In this document: positions 34,956 to 42,881 of the stretch, one piece after another
Position numbering within the stretch: position 1 is the first letter of the stretch
Layout: the number at the start of each line of letters is the position of its first letter
From: Mariniflexile litorale
Lineage (GTDB): Bacteria > Bacteroidota > Bacteroidia > Flavobacteriales > Flavobacteriaceae
Assembly: GCF_031128465.2 (NCBI RefSeq)
Contig: NZ_CP155618.1
Span: 4,330,501 to 4,394,500, forward strand
Direction: 5' to 3'
Length of the DNA stretch: 64,000 nucleotides
Made by a program: the position numbers and the translations under genes
The notes under the pieces: model-generated
Seen by the model: only the letters and a program-made list of their open reading frames with translations
Told to the model about the DNA's origin: nothing
Database searches by the model: none

Positions 34956-35969
34956 ATGAAAAGAACCACCTTACTTTTATGCATCACTATTTTAATAGTA
35001 AGCTGCAGTACCTGTCAAAATAAAAATACCTCAAAAAATACTGCAAAAGCGACCGATTATGATAAAATTATTACTGCAGACAATTTAAAAGAAGCACTTT
35101 ACACCTATGCTTCCGATGAGTTTGAAGGTCGAAAAACAGGAGAACCAGGCCAGAAAAAAGCTGCTGAATTTATTAAAAATCATTATATCGCTTTAGGAAT
35201 ACCTTCCCCAATTGCAGAAGGTGATTATTTTCAAGATATCCCAACTTCTTTTTTTAACAGTGATGTTAATAATCCCTCTGAAAATGTATTAGCTTATATA
35301 AAAGGTTCAGAAAAACCAGATGAGGTTGTTATAATTTCTGCACATTTAGACCATATTGGTATTTCAAAAAACGGAGACATCAATAACGGTGCCGATGATG
35401 ATGGCTCTGGCACAGTTGCCATTCTAGAAATTGCTAAAGCTTTTAAAGCAGCTGTCGATAAAGGCTATGGTCCAAAGCGTACCATTCTTTTTTTACATGT
35501 TACAGCTGAAGAAATAGGACTTTATGGCTCACGTTATTATACCGATGTAGATCCTATTTTTCCTTTAAAAAATACTGTAGCCGATTTAAATATTGATATG
35601 ATTGGGCGTGTAGACCCTAAACACGAAAACCAACGTAACTATGTATACTTAATAGGTTCTGATAAATTAAGTAAAGAATTACACAATATTTCTGAAACTG
35701 TAAATAAAAAATATTTTAATATGGAGTTGGATTATTCTTATAATGATGATAATGATCCCAACCGTTTTTATTACCGCTCAGATCATTACAACTTTGCCAA
35801 AAACAACATTCCAGTTATCTTTTATTTTAATGGTACTCATGCCGATTACCATAAACCTACTGATACCCCTGATAAAATTCAATATGATCTTTTAGAAACC
35901 CGAGCCCGCCTCATTTTTCATACGGCTTGGGAGTTAGCGAATAGAGACGAAAGAATAAAAGTAGACTAG
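34956..35969 (+). CDS. M28-family zinc aminopeptidase, copy 2 (lipoprotein)
   Basis: This 337-residue paralogue of the preceding gene has the same motif order: SAHLDHIG, NGADDDGSGT, TAEEIGLYGS, NIDMIGR and YHKPTDTPDK. The signal peptide ends in ILIVSC, a good lipobox, so it is probably anchored in the periplasm or outer membrane. ATG at 34956 is preferred because it places the signal directly at the N-terminus; an upstream ATG at 34923 would add 11 residues. The N-terminal 50-60 residues differ from copy 1 more than the catalytic core does. Confidence 0.88.
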   Translation: MKRTTLLLCITILIVSCSTCQNKNTSKNTAKATDYDKIITADNLKEALYTYASDEFEGRKTGEPGQKKAAEFIKNHYIALGIPSPIAEGDYFQDIPTSFFNSDVNNPSENVLAYIKGSEKPDEVVIISAHLDHIGISKNGDINNGADDDGSGTVAILEIAKAFKAAVDKGYGPKRTILFLHVTAEEIGLYGSRYYTDVDPIFPLKNTVADLNIDMIGRVDPKHENQRNYVYLIGSDKLSKELHNISETVNKKYFNMELDYSYNDDNDPNRFYYRSDHYNFAKNNIPVIFYFNGTHADYHKPTDTPDKIQYDLLETRARLIFHTAWELANRDERIKVD

Positions 35970-35980
35970 TTTATAACTAT

Positions 35981-36373
35981 TTATTCAAAATCTATAATGT
36001 AATCTGCTTTAACAAATTCAATAGGTTCTACAGGAAATAAAAGAGGGTTATCATCTACAACAGCATAAGATAAAATACAAGAGCTATTGGCTGGTATAAT
36101 GCGACATTGACTATTAGGAGCACCTGTAACGGTTGTACCACCCCCAATTGTTGTAGTTATTTGAGGAAGCCCTTTTACTTCAAAATTATTTGAATTAATA
36201 AATTCAATCTCATACGATAAGGATTCTTCTTGAGTCTCAGTTTGAGGTGTAAAGATAAAACTTATAAGTTTATACGTAACAGGTTGTGTGATTATATCAT
36301 CGACTGAATCGTCACTAGAACAACTAAAAAACAATAATGTTACAATAACGAATAATACTTTTAATGATTTCAT
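35981..36373 (-). CDS. Putative lipoprotein of unknown function
   Basis: This 130-residue protein has a lipoprotein signal (LLFFSC lipobox, about 14-19) followed by SSDDSVDD, a common spacer after lipid-anchored cysteines in Bacteroidota. The remainder is beta-rich with a QCRIIPANSSCILSY segment holding two cysteines that may form a disulfide. No family was recognised. It is convergent with the M28 genes; its start is ATG at 36373, with an in-frame TTG two codons earlier. Confidence 0.7.
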   Translation of the reverse strand: MKSLKVLFVIVTLLFFSCSSDDSVDDIITQPVTYKLISFIFTPQTETQEESLSYEIEFINSNNFEVKGLPQITTTIGGGTTVTGAPNSQCRIIPANSSCILSYAVVDDNPLLFPVEPIEFVKADYIIDFE

Positions 36374-36403
36374 AAGCAAATAAGTTTTAGTTTATCTTAC
36401 AAA

Positions 36404-36433
36404 AAAAGCCTTTCAATTTCTTGAAAGGCTTTT
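36404..36433 (-). terminator. Rho-independent terminator of the tRNA-His gene
   Basis: A 13-bp perfect stem (36404-36416 with 36421-36433) with a TTTC loop reads into seven T bases on the minus strand. It lies eight bases past the tRNA 3' end and before the lipoprotein gene on the same strand. Confidence 0.87.
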
Positions 36434-36441
36434 GCTTTTTG

Positions 36442-36516
36442 GGTGGAAGACCGGGCTCGAACCGGCGACCCTTGGTACCACAAACCAATGCTCTAACCAA
36501 CTGAGCTACAACCACC
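36442..36516 (-). tRNA. tRNA-His (anticodon GTG)
   Basis: The minus strand folds as a tRNA: D-arm AGCTCAGTTGGTTAGAGC, anticodon loop TTGTGGT closed by a five-base stem, and T-arm with loop TTCGAGC. G-1 and discriminator C73, the identity elements of bacterial tRNA-His, are both present. CCA is not fully encoded. The acceptor stem, as read, has U-U at 5:68 and 6:67, which is unusual. Confidence 0.92.
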
Positions 36517-36630
36517 ATGTAGCACGCATTATTAATGCGAGTGCAAATGTAATTGATTTCAATCTTTTCTACAAAGACTTTTTTGAAAATTTTAAAGTAA
36601 TTTTACAAATAAAATACTGTTTATAGATAA

Positions 36631-37350
36631 CTATTTCAAATTGAACAAACTATCAACAGCAATAAAACGTTCTACATTAAAACCTTCTGCGTATTCTACT
36701 CCTACCAAGCGCCCTAGGTCTCTAGCTCTATATATAATACTATCAGTGAAATTTTTACTAGAAATAGGTGTTTCAGGCTCTTTACTACTTGAATCATAAA
36801 ACTGTGTTTTATATGCTAAAACAGATTCTATCTTGGTTTCCATAAATTCAGAAATATCTACAACAAAATCGGGTTTTAAATTTTTCCATTGTATGTAATG
36901 ATATATTTGTTTAGGTCTCCATGCTTTTTGTAGCACCCCAGCTTCTGTTTTTGTCTCAACTTTTATTAGTCCGCTTAAAAAGCAAGCATCACTTACCAAC
37001 TGACTCCCTTTTCCATGATCTATGTGCCTATCATCAATAGCATTACAAATAATTATTTCGGGTTGGTATTCACGTATTTTATTTATAATTTTTAATTGGT
37101 GGGTCTTATCATTTAAAAAAAAACCATCATCAAACTTCATATTGATACGAAAAGATACGCCTAGTATTTTTGAAGCATTTTCAGATTCTTCAGATCTCGT
37201 TTCTGCAGTACCTCGGGTTCCTAATTCTCCTTGGGTTAAGTCTATTATCCCCACCTTTTTGCCATTTGCAATTTCTTTTGCTAAAGTTCCACCACAACCT
37301 AACTCGACATCGTCTGGGTGTGCACCAATTGCAAGTATGTCTAATTTCAT
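36631..37350 (-). CDS. bshB1: Bacillithiol biosynthesis deacetylase BshB1
   Basis: This 239-residue LmbE-fold zinc deacetylase removes the acetyl group from GlcNAc-malate during bacillithiol synthesis. Metal ligands are in AIGAHPDDVELGCGG (7-21: His10, Asp13) and DDRHIDHGKG (about 105-114). The LTQGELGTRGT segment and QIYHYIQW strand match BshB1. It is not in an operon with bshA or bshC here. It starts at ATG 37350. Confidence 0.93.
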   Translation of the reverse strand: MKLDILAIGAHPDDVELGCGGTLAKEIANGKKVGIIDLTQGELGTRGTAETRSEESENASKILGVSFRINMKFDDGFFLNDKTHQLKIINKIREYQPEIIICNAIDDRHIDHGKGSQLVSDACFLSGLIKVETKTEAGVLQKAWRPKQIYHYIQWKNLKPDFVVDISEFMETKIESVLAYKTQFYDSSSKEPETPISSKNFTDSIIYRARDLGRLVGVEYAEGFNVERFIAVDSLFNLK

Positions 37351-37865
37351 AATTTAATATTAATTTATGGCTATTTAATCAAACTTATTAGAGTTAATAT
37401 ATGCTTACGGTTAGCCATATTTATGTAAACAATAAACTAAATTTTATCTAAAATCAAATAAATCCTTAAAATCTTGATTACGAATACGTTTTCGTTTATA
37501 TAATTAACAACACATTACTTCAAAACATCATAATTATATAAAAATGAGATACATTTTAAAAGCATGACATTCCTCATAATTTAAAAAAACATTCCACAGT
37601 AAATTTACTACATAATCATTTAACAACTTATAATGCTCTATGCATATCACGTTGTTTCATGTAAAATTAATAAACAATTCTTAGATATGATCTCTTTAAT
37701 GCTCCTCATTTTAATAATAACAATAGGACTTTTTATTTGGAGAAAATTTATGGATTACAAAGTGAAACACCATTACTGCTTATACTTTAATTATAACATT
37801 AATACTCGGGCCAATCATACGGCCATTTTAAAATAATTTATTAGAAACTTTAAAAATTGAATAAG
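37351..37865. other. Intergenic region before pckA
   Basis: This is an A+T-rich, roughly 515-base region. An open frame at 37633-37836 encodes a 67-residue peptide with one hydrophobic stretch (MISLMLLILIITIGLFIW), but it has no recognisable family and could be chance. The region should carry promoters for bshB1 (leftward) and pckA (rightward); no confident box was identified. Confidence 0.4.
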
Positions 37866-39497
37866 ATGAACGATTTAAAAACAAAAAAAGCCCCTTCAAG
37901 TTTAGAAGGGTATGGATTAAAAAACGTCCTTGTACATTGGAATTTATCACCTGAAAAACTTCAACAAATTACAGTTGAAAAAAACATGGGTAAAGAAACC
38001 GCAAATGGTACTTTGGCTATTAATACTGGTAAATTTACAGGACGCTCACCTCAAGATCGTTTTATTGTAAAAGACGATTATACTAACGAAAAAGTATGGT
38101 GGGGTAAAACCAATAAACCTGTATCGCCAGAAAATTTTAAAAAACTTAAAACCGAGGTAACCAAATACCTTTCTGGAAAAGAAATTTATGCCAGAGATGG
38201 CTATGTTTGTGCGGAACCAGAATTTAAAACAAAAATAAGAAGCGTTACAGAGCTTCCTTGGTCAAACCTATTTGTTTATAATATGTTTTTAAGACCTAGT
38301 GAAAGAGAGTTAGAAAACTTTAAAGAAGACTGGTTAATACTTTGTGCCCCAGGCTATGTATGCCCTAATCCAGCTGATTTTGGTATTCGTCAAGGCAACT
38401 TTTCAATTATAAACTTTACCGATAAAATTGCTTTAATTGGAGGTTCTGCCTATACAGGTGAAATGAAAAAAGGTATTTTCTCTGCACTAAATTTAATTTT
38501 ACCTGTTGAAAAAAAGGTATTACCCATGCACTGCTCTGCCAATGTGGGTAAAAAAGGGGATACCGCTATTTTCTTTGGTTTATCTGGTACAGGTAAAACA
38601 ACGCTTTCTGCCGATCCAGATAGAAAGTTAATTGGAGATGACGAGCATGGATGGACTGCCGAAAATACCATTTTTAACTTCGAAGGTGGTTGCTATGCTA
38701 AAGTAATAGATTTAACCGAAGAAAAAGAACCAGACATTTTTAGAGCTATTAGGCCCGGAGCTTTACTTGAAAACGTTGCCTTTAAAGCTAACGGCGATGT
38801 TGATTATATGGATAGTAGTATAACTCAAAATACACGTGTTAGCTACCCTATTTACCATATAGATAACATTCAAGAAACCCTATACGCCAACAATCCGAAA
38901 AATATATTTTTCTTAACATGTGATGCGTTTGGTGTTTTACCTCCTGTATCTAAATTAACGCCAGGTCAAGCTGCATACCATTTCATATCTGGTTATACCG
39001 CTAAAGTAGCTGGTACCGAAGCAGGAATTACAGAACCTGTTCCATCATTCTCGGCTTGTTTTGGTGAACCTTTTATGCCTTTACACCCAACTGTTTATGG
39101 CGAAATGTTAAGTAAAAAAATGCAAGAGGCAGGGGTTAACGTATGGTTAATCAATACGGGTTGGAGCGCAGGTCCATACGGCGTGGGTTCTCGTATAAAA
39201 TTAAAATATACCAGAGCCATGATTACCGCTATTTTAAATGGTGAATTGGATGAAGTTGACTACGAACAAAACCCGATTTTTGGTTTATTCATGCCTAAAT
39301 ATTGCCCAGGTGTACCCACTGAAATTTTAGACCCTATGAATACGTGGTTACAAAAAGGTGCATATATTGGTAAAGCTATTCAATTAGCACATTCGTTTCA
39401 CTTAAACTTTGAGAAATTTGCTCATCAAGCATCTCAACAAATTATAGAAGGTGGACCACTAATTGATGAACACCACCATTTAGGAGAACATATTTAA
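37866..39497 (+). CDS. pckA: Phosphoenolpyruvate carboxykinase (ATP)
   Basis: This 543-residue enzyme converts oxaloacetate and ATP to phosphoenolpyruvate and CO2 in gluconeogenesis. The substrate loop TGRSPQDRFIV is at about 56-66. The phosphate-binding P-loop FFGLSGTGKTTLS (about 236-248) and the metal-binding DDEHGW (about 258-263) are intact. ATG at 37866 is preferred; an in-frame TTG three codons earlier exists. Together with acs it suggests growth on acetate or amino acids. Confidence 0.96.
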   Translation: MNDLKTKKAPSSLEGYGLKNVLVHWNLSPEKLQQITVEKNMGKETANGTLAINTGKFTGRSPQDRFIVKDDYTNEKVWWGKTNKPVSPENFKKLKTEVTKYLSGKEIYARDGYVCAEPEFKTKIRSVTELPWSNLFVYNMFLRPSERELENFKEDWLILCAPGYVCPNPADFGIRQGNFSIINFTDKIALIGGSAYTGEMKKGIFSALNLILPVEKKVLPMHCSANVGKKGDTAIFFGLSGTGKTTLSADPDRKLIGDDEHGWTAENTIFNFEGGCYAKVIDLTEEKEPDIFRAIRPGALLENVAFKANGDVDYMDSSITQNTRVSYPIYHIDNIQETLYANNPKNIFFLTCDAFGVLPPVSKLTPGQAAYHFISGYTAKVAGTEAGITEPVPSFSACFGEPFMPLHPTVYGEMLSKKMQEAGVNVWLINTGWSAGPYGVGSRIKLKYTRAMITAILNGELDEVDYEQNPIFGLFMPKYCPGVPTEILDPMNTWLQKGAYIGKAIQLAHSFHLNFEKFAHQASQQIIEGGPLIDEHHHLGEHI

Positions 39498-39515
39498 TAA
39501 GTTCTTAATATCTAT

Positions 39516-39650
39516 AAAAAGACTGTTTGAAAAGTGTAGTGCTAAGTTATTTAGAGCCTGTCGAAATATATTTAAACTAATGATCCACATCGGTTTCGAC
39601 ATACTCAACCTAACAAATAAAATTTAGTACATTTTTCAGACGGTTTTTTT
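39516..39650. repeat. Large imperfect hairpin with a TGTCGAAA palindrome inside, after pckA
   Basis: AAAAAGACTGTTTGAAAAG (from 39516) pairs with the segment up to 39650 with G-T wobbles, and the right side ends in an eight-T run, as in a terminator. Nested inside, GAGCCTGTCGAAA (39554-39566) faces TTTCGACATACTC (39594-39606). The nested part resembles a common Flavobacteria intergenic palindrome that appears to have landed in a terminator loop. Confidence 0.6.
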
Positions 39651-39740
39651 TATTCTATAATTTAGTGCATTTATTAAAAATGTACCCTTTTAATTATTTT
39701 AGTTTTAATATAAGCTACAACCTTAAAAGGATGCATTATG

Positions 39741-39809
39741 TATATTTTGCACATTTTGGTATATTTTGCACATTTTGGCATATTCTGCATGTTTTGGTAT
39801 ATTTAACAC
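39741..39809. repeat. 19-bp tandem repeat array
   Basis: TATATTTTGCACATTTTGG occurs twice exactly (39741-39759, 39760-39778), then once with four changes (39779-39797) and as a 12-base partial unit. It lies between pckA and rlmF. Confidence 0.9.
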
Positions 39810-39820
39810 AGAGTCACATT

Positions 39821-39875
39821 ATCTACGGAGTATCTACTAAGCATCTACGAAGCATCCTCGGAGTATCTATGAGAA
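39821..39875. repeat. 11-bp tandem repeat array (ATCTACGAAGC type)
   Basis: Five 11-base units occur with small differences: ATCTACGGAGT, ATCTACTAAGC, ATCTACGAAGC, ATCCTCGGAGT and ATCTATGAGAA. It begins only 12 bases after the 19-bp array and ends 64 bases before the rlmF stop. Confidence 0.88.
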
Positions 39876-39939
39876 TGGGGCGTTCTAAAATAACTATACA
39901 ACAGGATAGGTGGTATCTATTTAATATAAAAATCAACCT

Positions 39940-40794
39940 TTATGAGTTCCATTCTTTTTGCTCCTCTGGGCTTAAAAATGTCCAAGCCACCATTCTTGAT
40001 ATTTTATTGCCATGACCCATAGGGATGGTTTTTATTTCTTTTGCTCCTAATTTCTTTAAAGAGTCGTACATGCCTTTTACCAATTCCTTTTTAGAAACCA
40101 AGGTTGTAAACCAAAAACACTGCTGTTTAAATAAAGAACTTTCATATAAATAAGTATGGAGAAATGCTTTTTCACCTCCTTTATAACACAATTCATTGTG
40201 AGTTCCTGAAAAATTCCGAACTACTTGATTTTCTAAACCATCCAAACCTTTTAGTTTTTTGGTAGTAGCCTGCAAAGCGTCTTCCTCCGATTTAAAAAAA
40301 GGTGGATTACACATAGAGGCTGAAAACCTATCGGTGGTGTTTAAAACATTTTTAAAAATTTGAGAGGCCTCATTTTGAAGTAGGAATGAAATAGAAGCAC
40401 TGAGTTTATTTTTATTTATAATACGTTCAGCAGATTTTAATGATTTTTCATCCACATCCACTCCTGTAAATTTCCATTTGTATTCCGCATGTCCTAAAAT
40501 AGGGTAAATACAACTCGCACCTGTACCTATATCTAAAATAGAAATATCTTGGGTTATTTTTGAAGCTAATAATAAATCGGAAAGATGATGTATATAATCT
40601 ACCCGACCAGGAATGGGTGGACATAAATTAGCATCTGGAAATTCCCAAAAGTTAATACCATAATACGTTATTAATAATGCTGTGTTCAAGGCTTTAACGG
40701 CCTTCGGATTTGCAAAATCTATGGTTTTTGTTTGAAACGTGTTTTCAAATACAAATGGAGATAAATTAGGGAATGCATTACATAATGCATCCAT
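39940..40794 (-). CDS. rlmF: 23S rRNA (adenine-1618-N6)-methyltransferase
   Basis: This 284-residue enzyme of the RlmF family has FANPKAVKALNTALL (about 27-41), NLCPPIPGRVDYIHHLSDLL (about 56-75), the SAM motif ILDIGTGASCIYP (about 86-98) and the catalytic NPPF (about 163-166). The conserved family opening, LHPRNRHHSRYDL in Escherichia coli, continues upstream in frame here as FHSKNKHKSGYD (40795-40851) but has no ATG, GTG or TTG before a stop at 40852-40854. The first usable start is the ATG at 40794, which would omit that segment. Confidence 0.9.
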   Translation of the reverse strand: MDALCNAFPNLSPFVFENTFQTKTIDFANPKAVKALNTALLITYYGINFWEFPDANLCPPIPGRVDYIHHLSDLLLASKITQDISILDIGTGASCIYPILGHAEYKWKFTGVDVDEKSLKSAERIINKNKLSASISFLLQNEASQIFKNVLNTTDRFSASMCNPPFFKSEEDALQATTKKLKGLDGLENQVVRNFSGTHNELCYKGGEKAFLHTYLYESSLFKQQCFWFTTLVSKKELVKGMYDSLKKLGAKEIKTIPMGHGNKISRMVAWTFLSPEEQKEWNS

Positions 40795-40858
40795 ATCGTA
40801 ACCCGATTTATGTTTATTTTTAGAATGAAAATTAGGATTATTTTTGATAACTTATTTT

Positions 40859-41446
40859 TTAGAGATTAGATTCTTTATTAAGTGTTTTTTCAATACGATT
40901 ATCAGGAATTAACCACATGACAGCTACAAAAACAAACATAAAACCACTCAACCAAACATTAAAAAATGCTGAAACAATTCCAATAATGTATAGAATTGGA
41001 GAGACTTTTCCTTTTATATCTTTACCTAATGCTCTTGATAAAATAAAACCTTCACCATGATTTTTGATGATTAAATATTGTAATATAAAATAAGCAATAG
41101 CCGCACCCAATAGAACAATCCCATACAAAAACACACTAGCGGTGGTGAAATGATTTTCACCCATCCAACCCGATACAAATGGAATTAATGAGAGCCAAAA
41201 CAATAAATGCATATTGGCCCATAAGATGGTTCCTGTAACATGTTTTACTGTTTGCATCATGTGGTGGTGATTGTTCCAATAAATAGCTACATAAATAAAG
41301 CTAAGAATATAACTTCCGAAGATGGGTAACAAAGGTTTTAAATCTTCAAAAGCACCGCCATGTGGTACTTTTAATTCTAATACCATGATGGTGATAATGA
41401 TAGCTAAAACACCATCGGTAAATGCTTCTAATCGTCCTTTTGTCAT
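40859..41446 (-). CDS. TMEM175-family potassium channel (DUF1211)
   Basis: This 195-residue membrane protein has six predicted helices. The helix-1 motif RLEAFTDGVLAIIITIMVLEL carries the FSDGVxAIxxT selectivity signature of TMEM175 channels (here FTDGVLAIIIT, about 6-16). Bacterial members form tetrameric K+-permeable channels in the inner membrane. It lies between rlmF and the dispersed repeat copy 2 and is probably monocistronic. Confidence 0.9.
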   Translation of the reverse strand: MTKGRLEAFTDGVLAIIITIMVLELKVPHGGAFEDLKPLLPIFGSYILSFIYVAIYWNNHHHMMQTVKHVTGTILWANMHLLFWLSLIPFVSGWMGENHFTTASVFLYGIVLLGAAIAYFILQYLIIKNHGEGFILSRALGKDIKGKVSPILYIIGIVSAFFNVWLSGFMFVFVAVMWLIPDNRIEKTLNKESNL

Positions 41447-41505
41447 CTTTGAAAATCAGTTTTAATGTATCAAATTTAAACAATATTTGAATAGGATTCT
41501 AAATT

Positions 41506-41586
41506 GCGTTAGGGATTGAAACGGCATCCTTTTTTGAGGTACGAAAAAAAGATATAGTGAAAAGCCCGACCCTTGTGGTAACGCCC
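41506..41586 (+). repeat. Dispersed palindromic repeat, copy 2
   Basis: This 81-base element has the same termini as copy 1 (GCGTTAGGGATT at the left; CCCTTGTGGTAACGCCC at the right) and the core GAGGTACGA. Here the core is flanked by TTTTTT and AAAAAAA, forming a stem; in copy 1 the flanks are different. It ends eight bases from the last codon of the symporter gene, so it forms the 3' border of the acid-sugar operon. Confidence 0.75.
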
Positions 41587-41594
41587 AAGAAACC

Positions 41595-42878
41595 TTATGC
41601 TTCTTTAGAAACTTTTTCTTTTTTCTTCCTCCAATAATTTGCCAATAAAGAGCCTGAAATATTCATCCAAGGGCTAAAAACAGCCGCAGCTAAACCAACC
41701 GTAGCCAGTTTTCCCATCGAGCCTGCCAAACCAGATGCCATCCCGCCATTTTGTAAACCGACCTCTAAAGCCACAGTTCTGCATGAATTTTTATCTAAAC
41801 CTAGGGCTCTACTTATCCAATAACCAAATGTATAACCTAATGCATTATGTATGATAGACGCTAATAGTATAAAAACACCAATAGTAAGGATATGATCTCT
41901 ACTTGCAGCAGTAGTTACTGTTGTGAAATATACAATACCAAACATGGAAAGTATGGGCATGAAATTATGGATTGTAGGCTTGAACGCAACCAAATGATAA
42001 TATAATTTTCCCACTATAACAGCTCCAAAAATAAAGTTGATTAATTCTACCAATTGCATAGTGCTTTCTGATGAAGAGGATTCAATAAAATCCCAAAGTC
42101 CAGAAATCATAGCAACTAACCATCCCAATGCTACAAAAAAGACTGTATTTATACGTTTCCTAGCTCCTTTTAAATCTTGTGAATAAACATCATAAAGTAA
42201 AGCTGCTCCAATAGGTACAATCACTATTTTAATAATTTGAACACACATCCCTAAAAAGTCAATTTCCACATAAGTACCAGCCAAAAGTTTCATCATTAAT
42301 GGCGTCATAATAGGTGCTAATAAAGTTGCTACCGCTGTTAATGTTACTGAAAGGGTTAAGTTCGCTTTTGCTATAAAAACCATAACATTTGAAGCCAAAC
42401 CGCTCGAACATGAACCTATAAGAATGATACCCGCTGCAATTTCAGGTTCAAAATTAAATATACGTGTTAGCATGTACCCCACTATAGGCATGATGGTAAA
42501 TTGACACAACACACCTACAAGCACTCCTTTCCCCATGGTTTTAATCCCATAAAAATCTTTGATACTCATTTGGGTTCCCATACCAAACATAACCACCTGA
42601 ACCACAATAAGAATAAGCCATTTGTTACGAAGATCGAAACTTCCCCATTGTAAAAAAGCAGATGGATAAAACATACCACAGACTATGGCTACTAAAATCC
42701 ATGCGGTGTATTGATAGCTTTTTAAGGAGGCTACAGACCGCATACCTACAGCTAAAGTAACAGCTGAAATTACCGATAAAGGTGCTACTAAATTATCCCA
42801 ATTAATTAATACAGCTAACAAAAGAGTAACCGCCGAAATAAGTCCAATCCACAATATATATTTTTCAACCTGCTTCAT
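41595..42878 (-). CDS. Bile acid:sodium symporter (BASS) family transporter
   Basis: This 427-residue inner-membrane protein has about ten helices in two inverted repeats, as in ASBT-like Na+-coupled symporters. Landmarks are the crossover GIILIGSCSSGLASNVMVFIAKANL (about 148-172) and the second-half crossover VALEVGLQNGGMASGLAG (about 369-386), where Na+ ligands Glu and Gln lie. It is longer than the usual 300-330 residues because of extra N-terminal helices. It ends the RuBisCO-like operon (gap of 3 bases from the gene before it) and probably imports the acid-sugar substrate. Confidence 0.85.
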   Translation of the reverse strand: MKQVEKYILWIGLISAVTLLLAVLINWDNLVAPLSVISAVTLAVGMRSVASLKSYQYTAWILVAIVCGMFYPSAFLQWGSFDLRNKWLILIVVQVVMFGMGTQMSIKDFYGIKTMGKGVLVGVLCQFTIMPIVGYMLTRIFNFEPEIAAGIILIGSCSSGLASNVMVFIAKANLTLSVTLTAVATLLAPIMTPLMMKLLAGTYVEIDFLGMCVQIIKIVIVPIGAALLYDVYSQDLKGARKRINTVFFVALGWLVAMISGLWDFIESSSSESTMQLVELINFIFGAVIVGKLYYHLVAFKPTIHNFMPILSMFGIVYFTTVTTAASRDHILTIGVFILLASIIHNALGYTFGYWISRALGLDKNSCRTVALEVGLQNGGMASGLAGSMGKLATVGLAAAVFSPWMNISGSLLANYWRKKKEKVSKEA

Positions 42879-42881
42879 CGA

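Noticed and set aside
36432-36626. 64-codon rightward frame overlapping the tRNA-His gene
   Set aside because: The encoded sequence is simply the reverse complement of the tRNA; this kind of spurious protein is a frequent annotation artefact.
37351-37632. FNR-type operator of the form ACGTA-N4-TACGT upstream of pckA
   Set aside because: The sequence near 37480-37500 has ACGTTTTCG but no 5-4-5 symmetry; no site comparable to those near nrtA was found here.
37633-37836. 67-codon open frame upstream of pckA with a hydrophobic stretch
   Set aside because: A single hydrophobic segment alone is weak evidence in A+T-rich DNA; there is no family signature and the C-terminal part looks random. Listed only within the intergenic entry.
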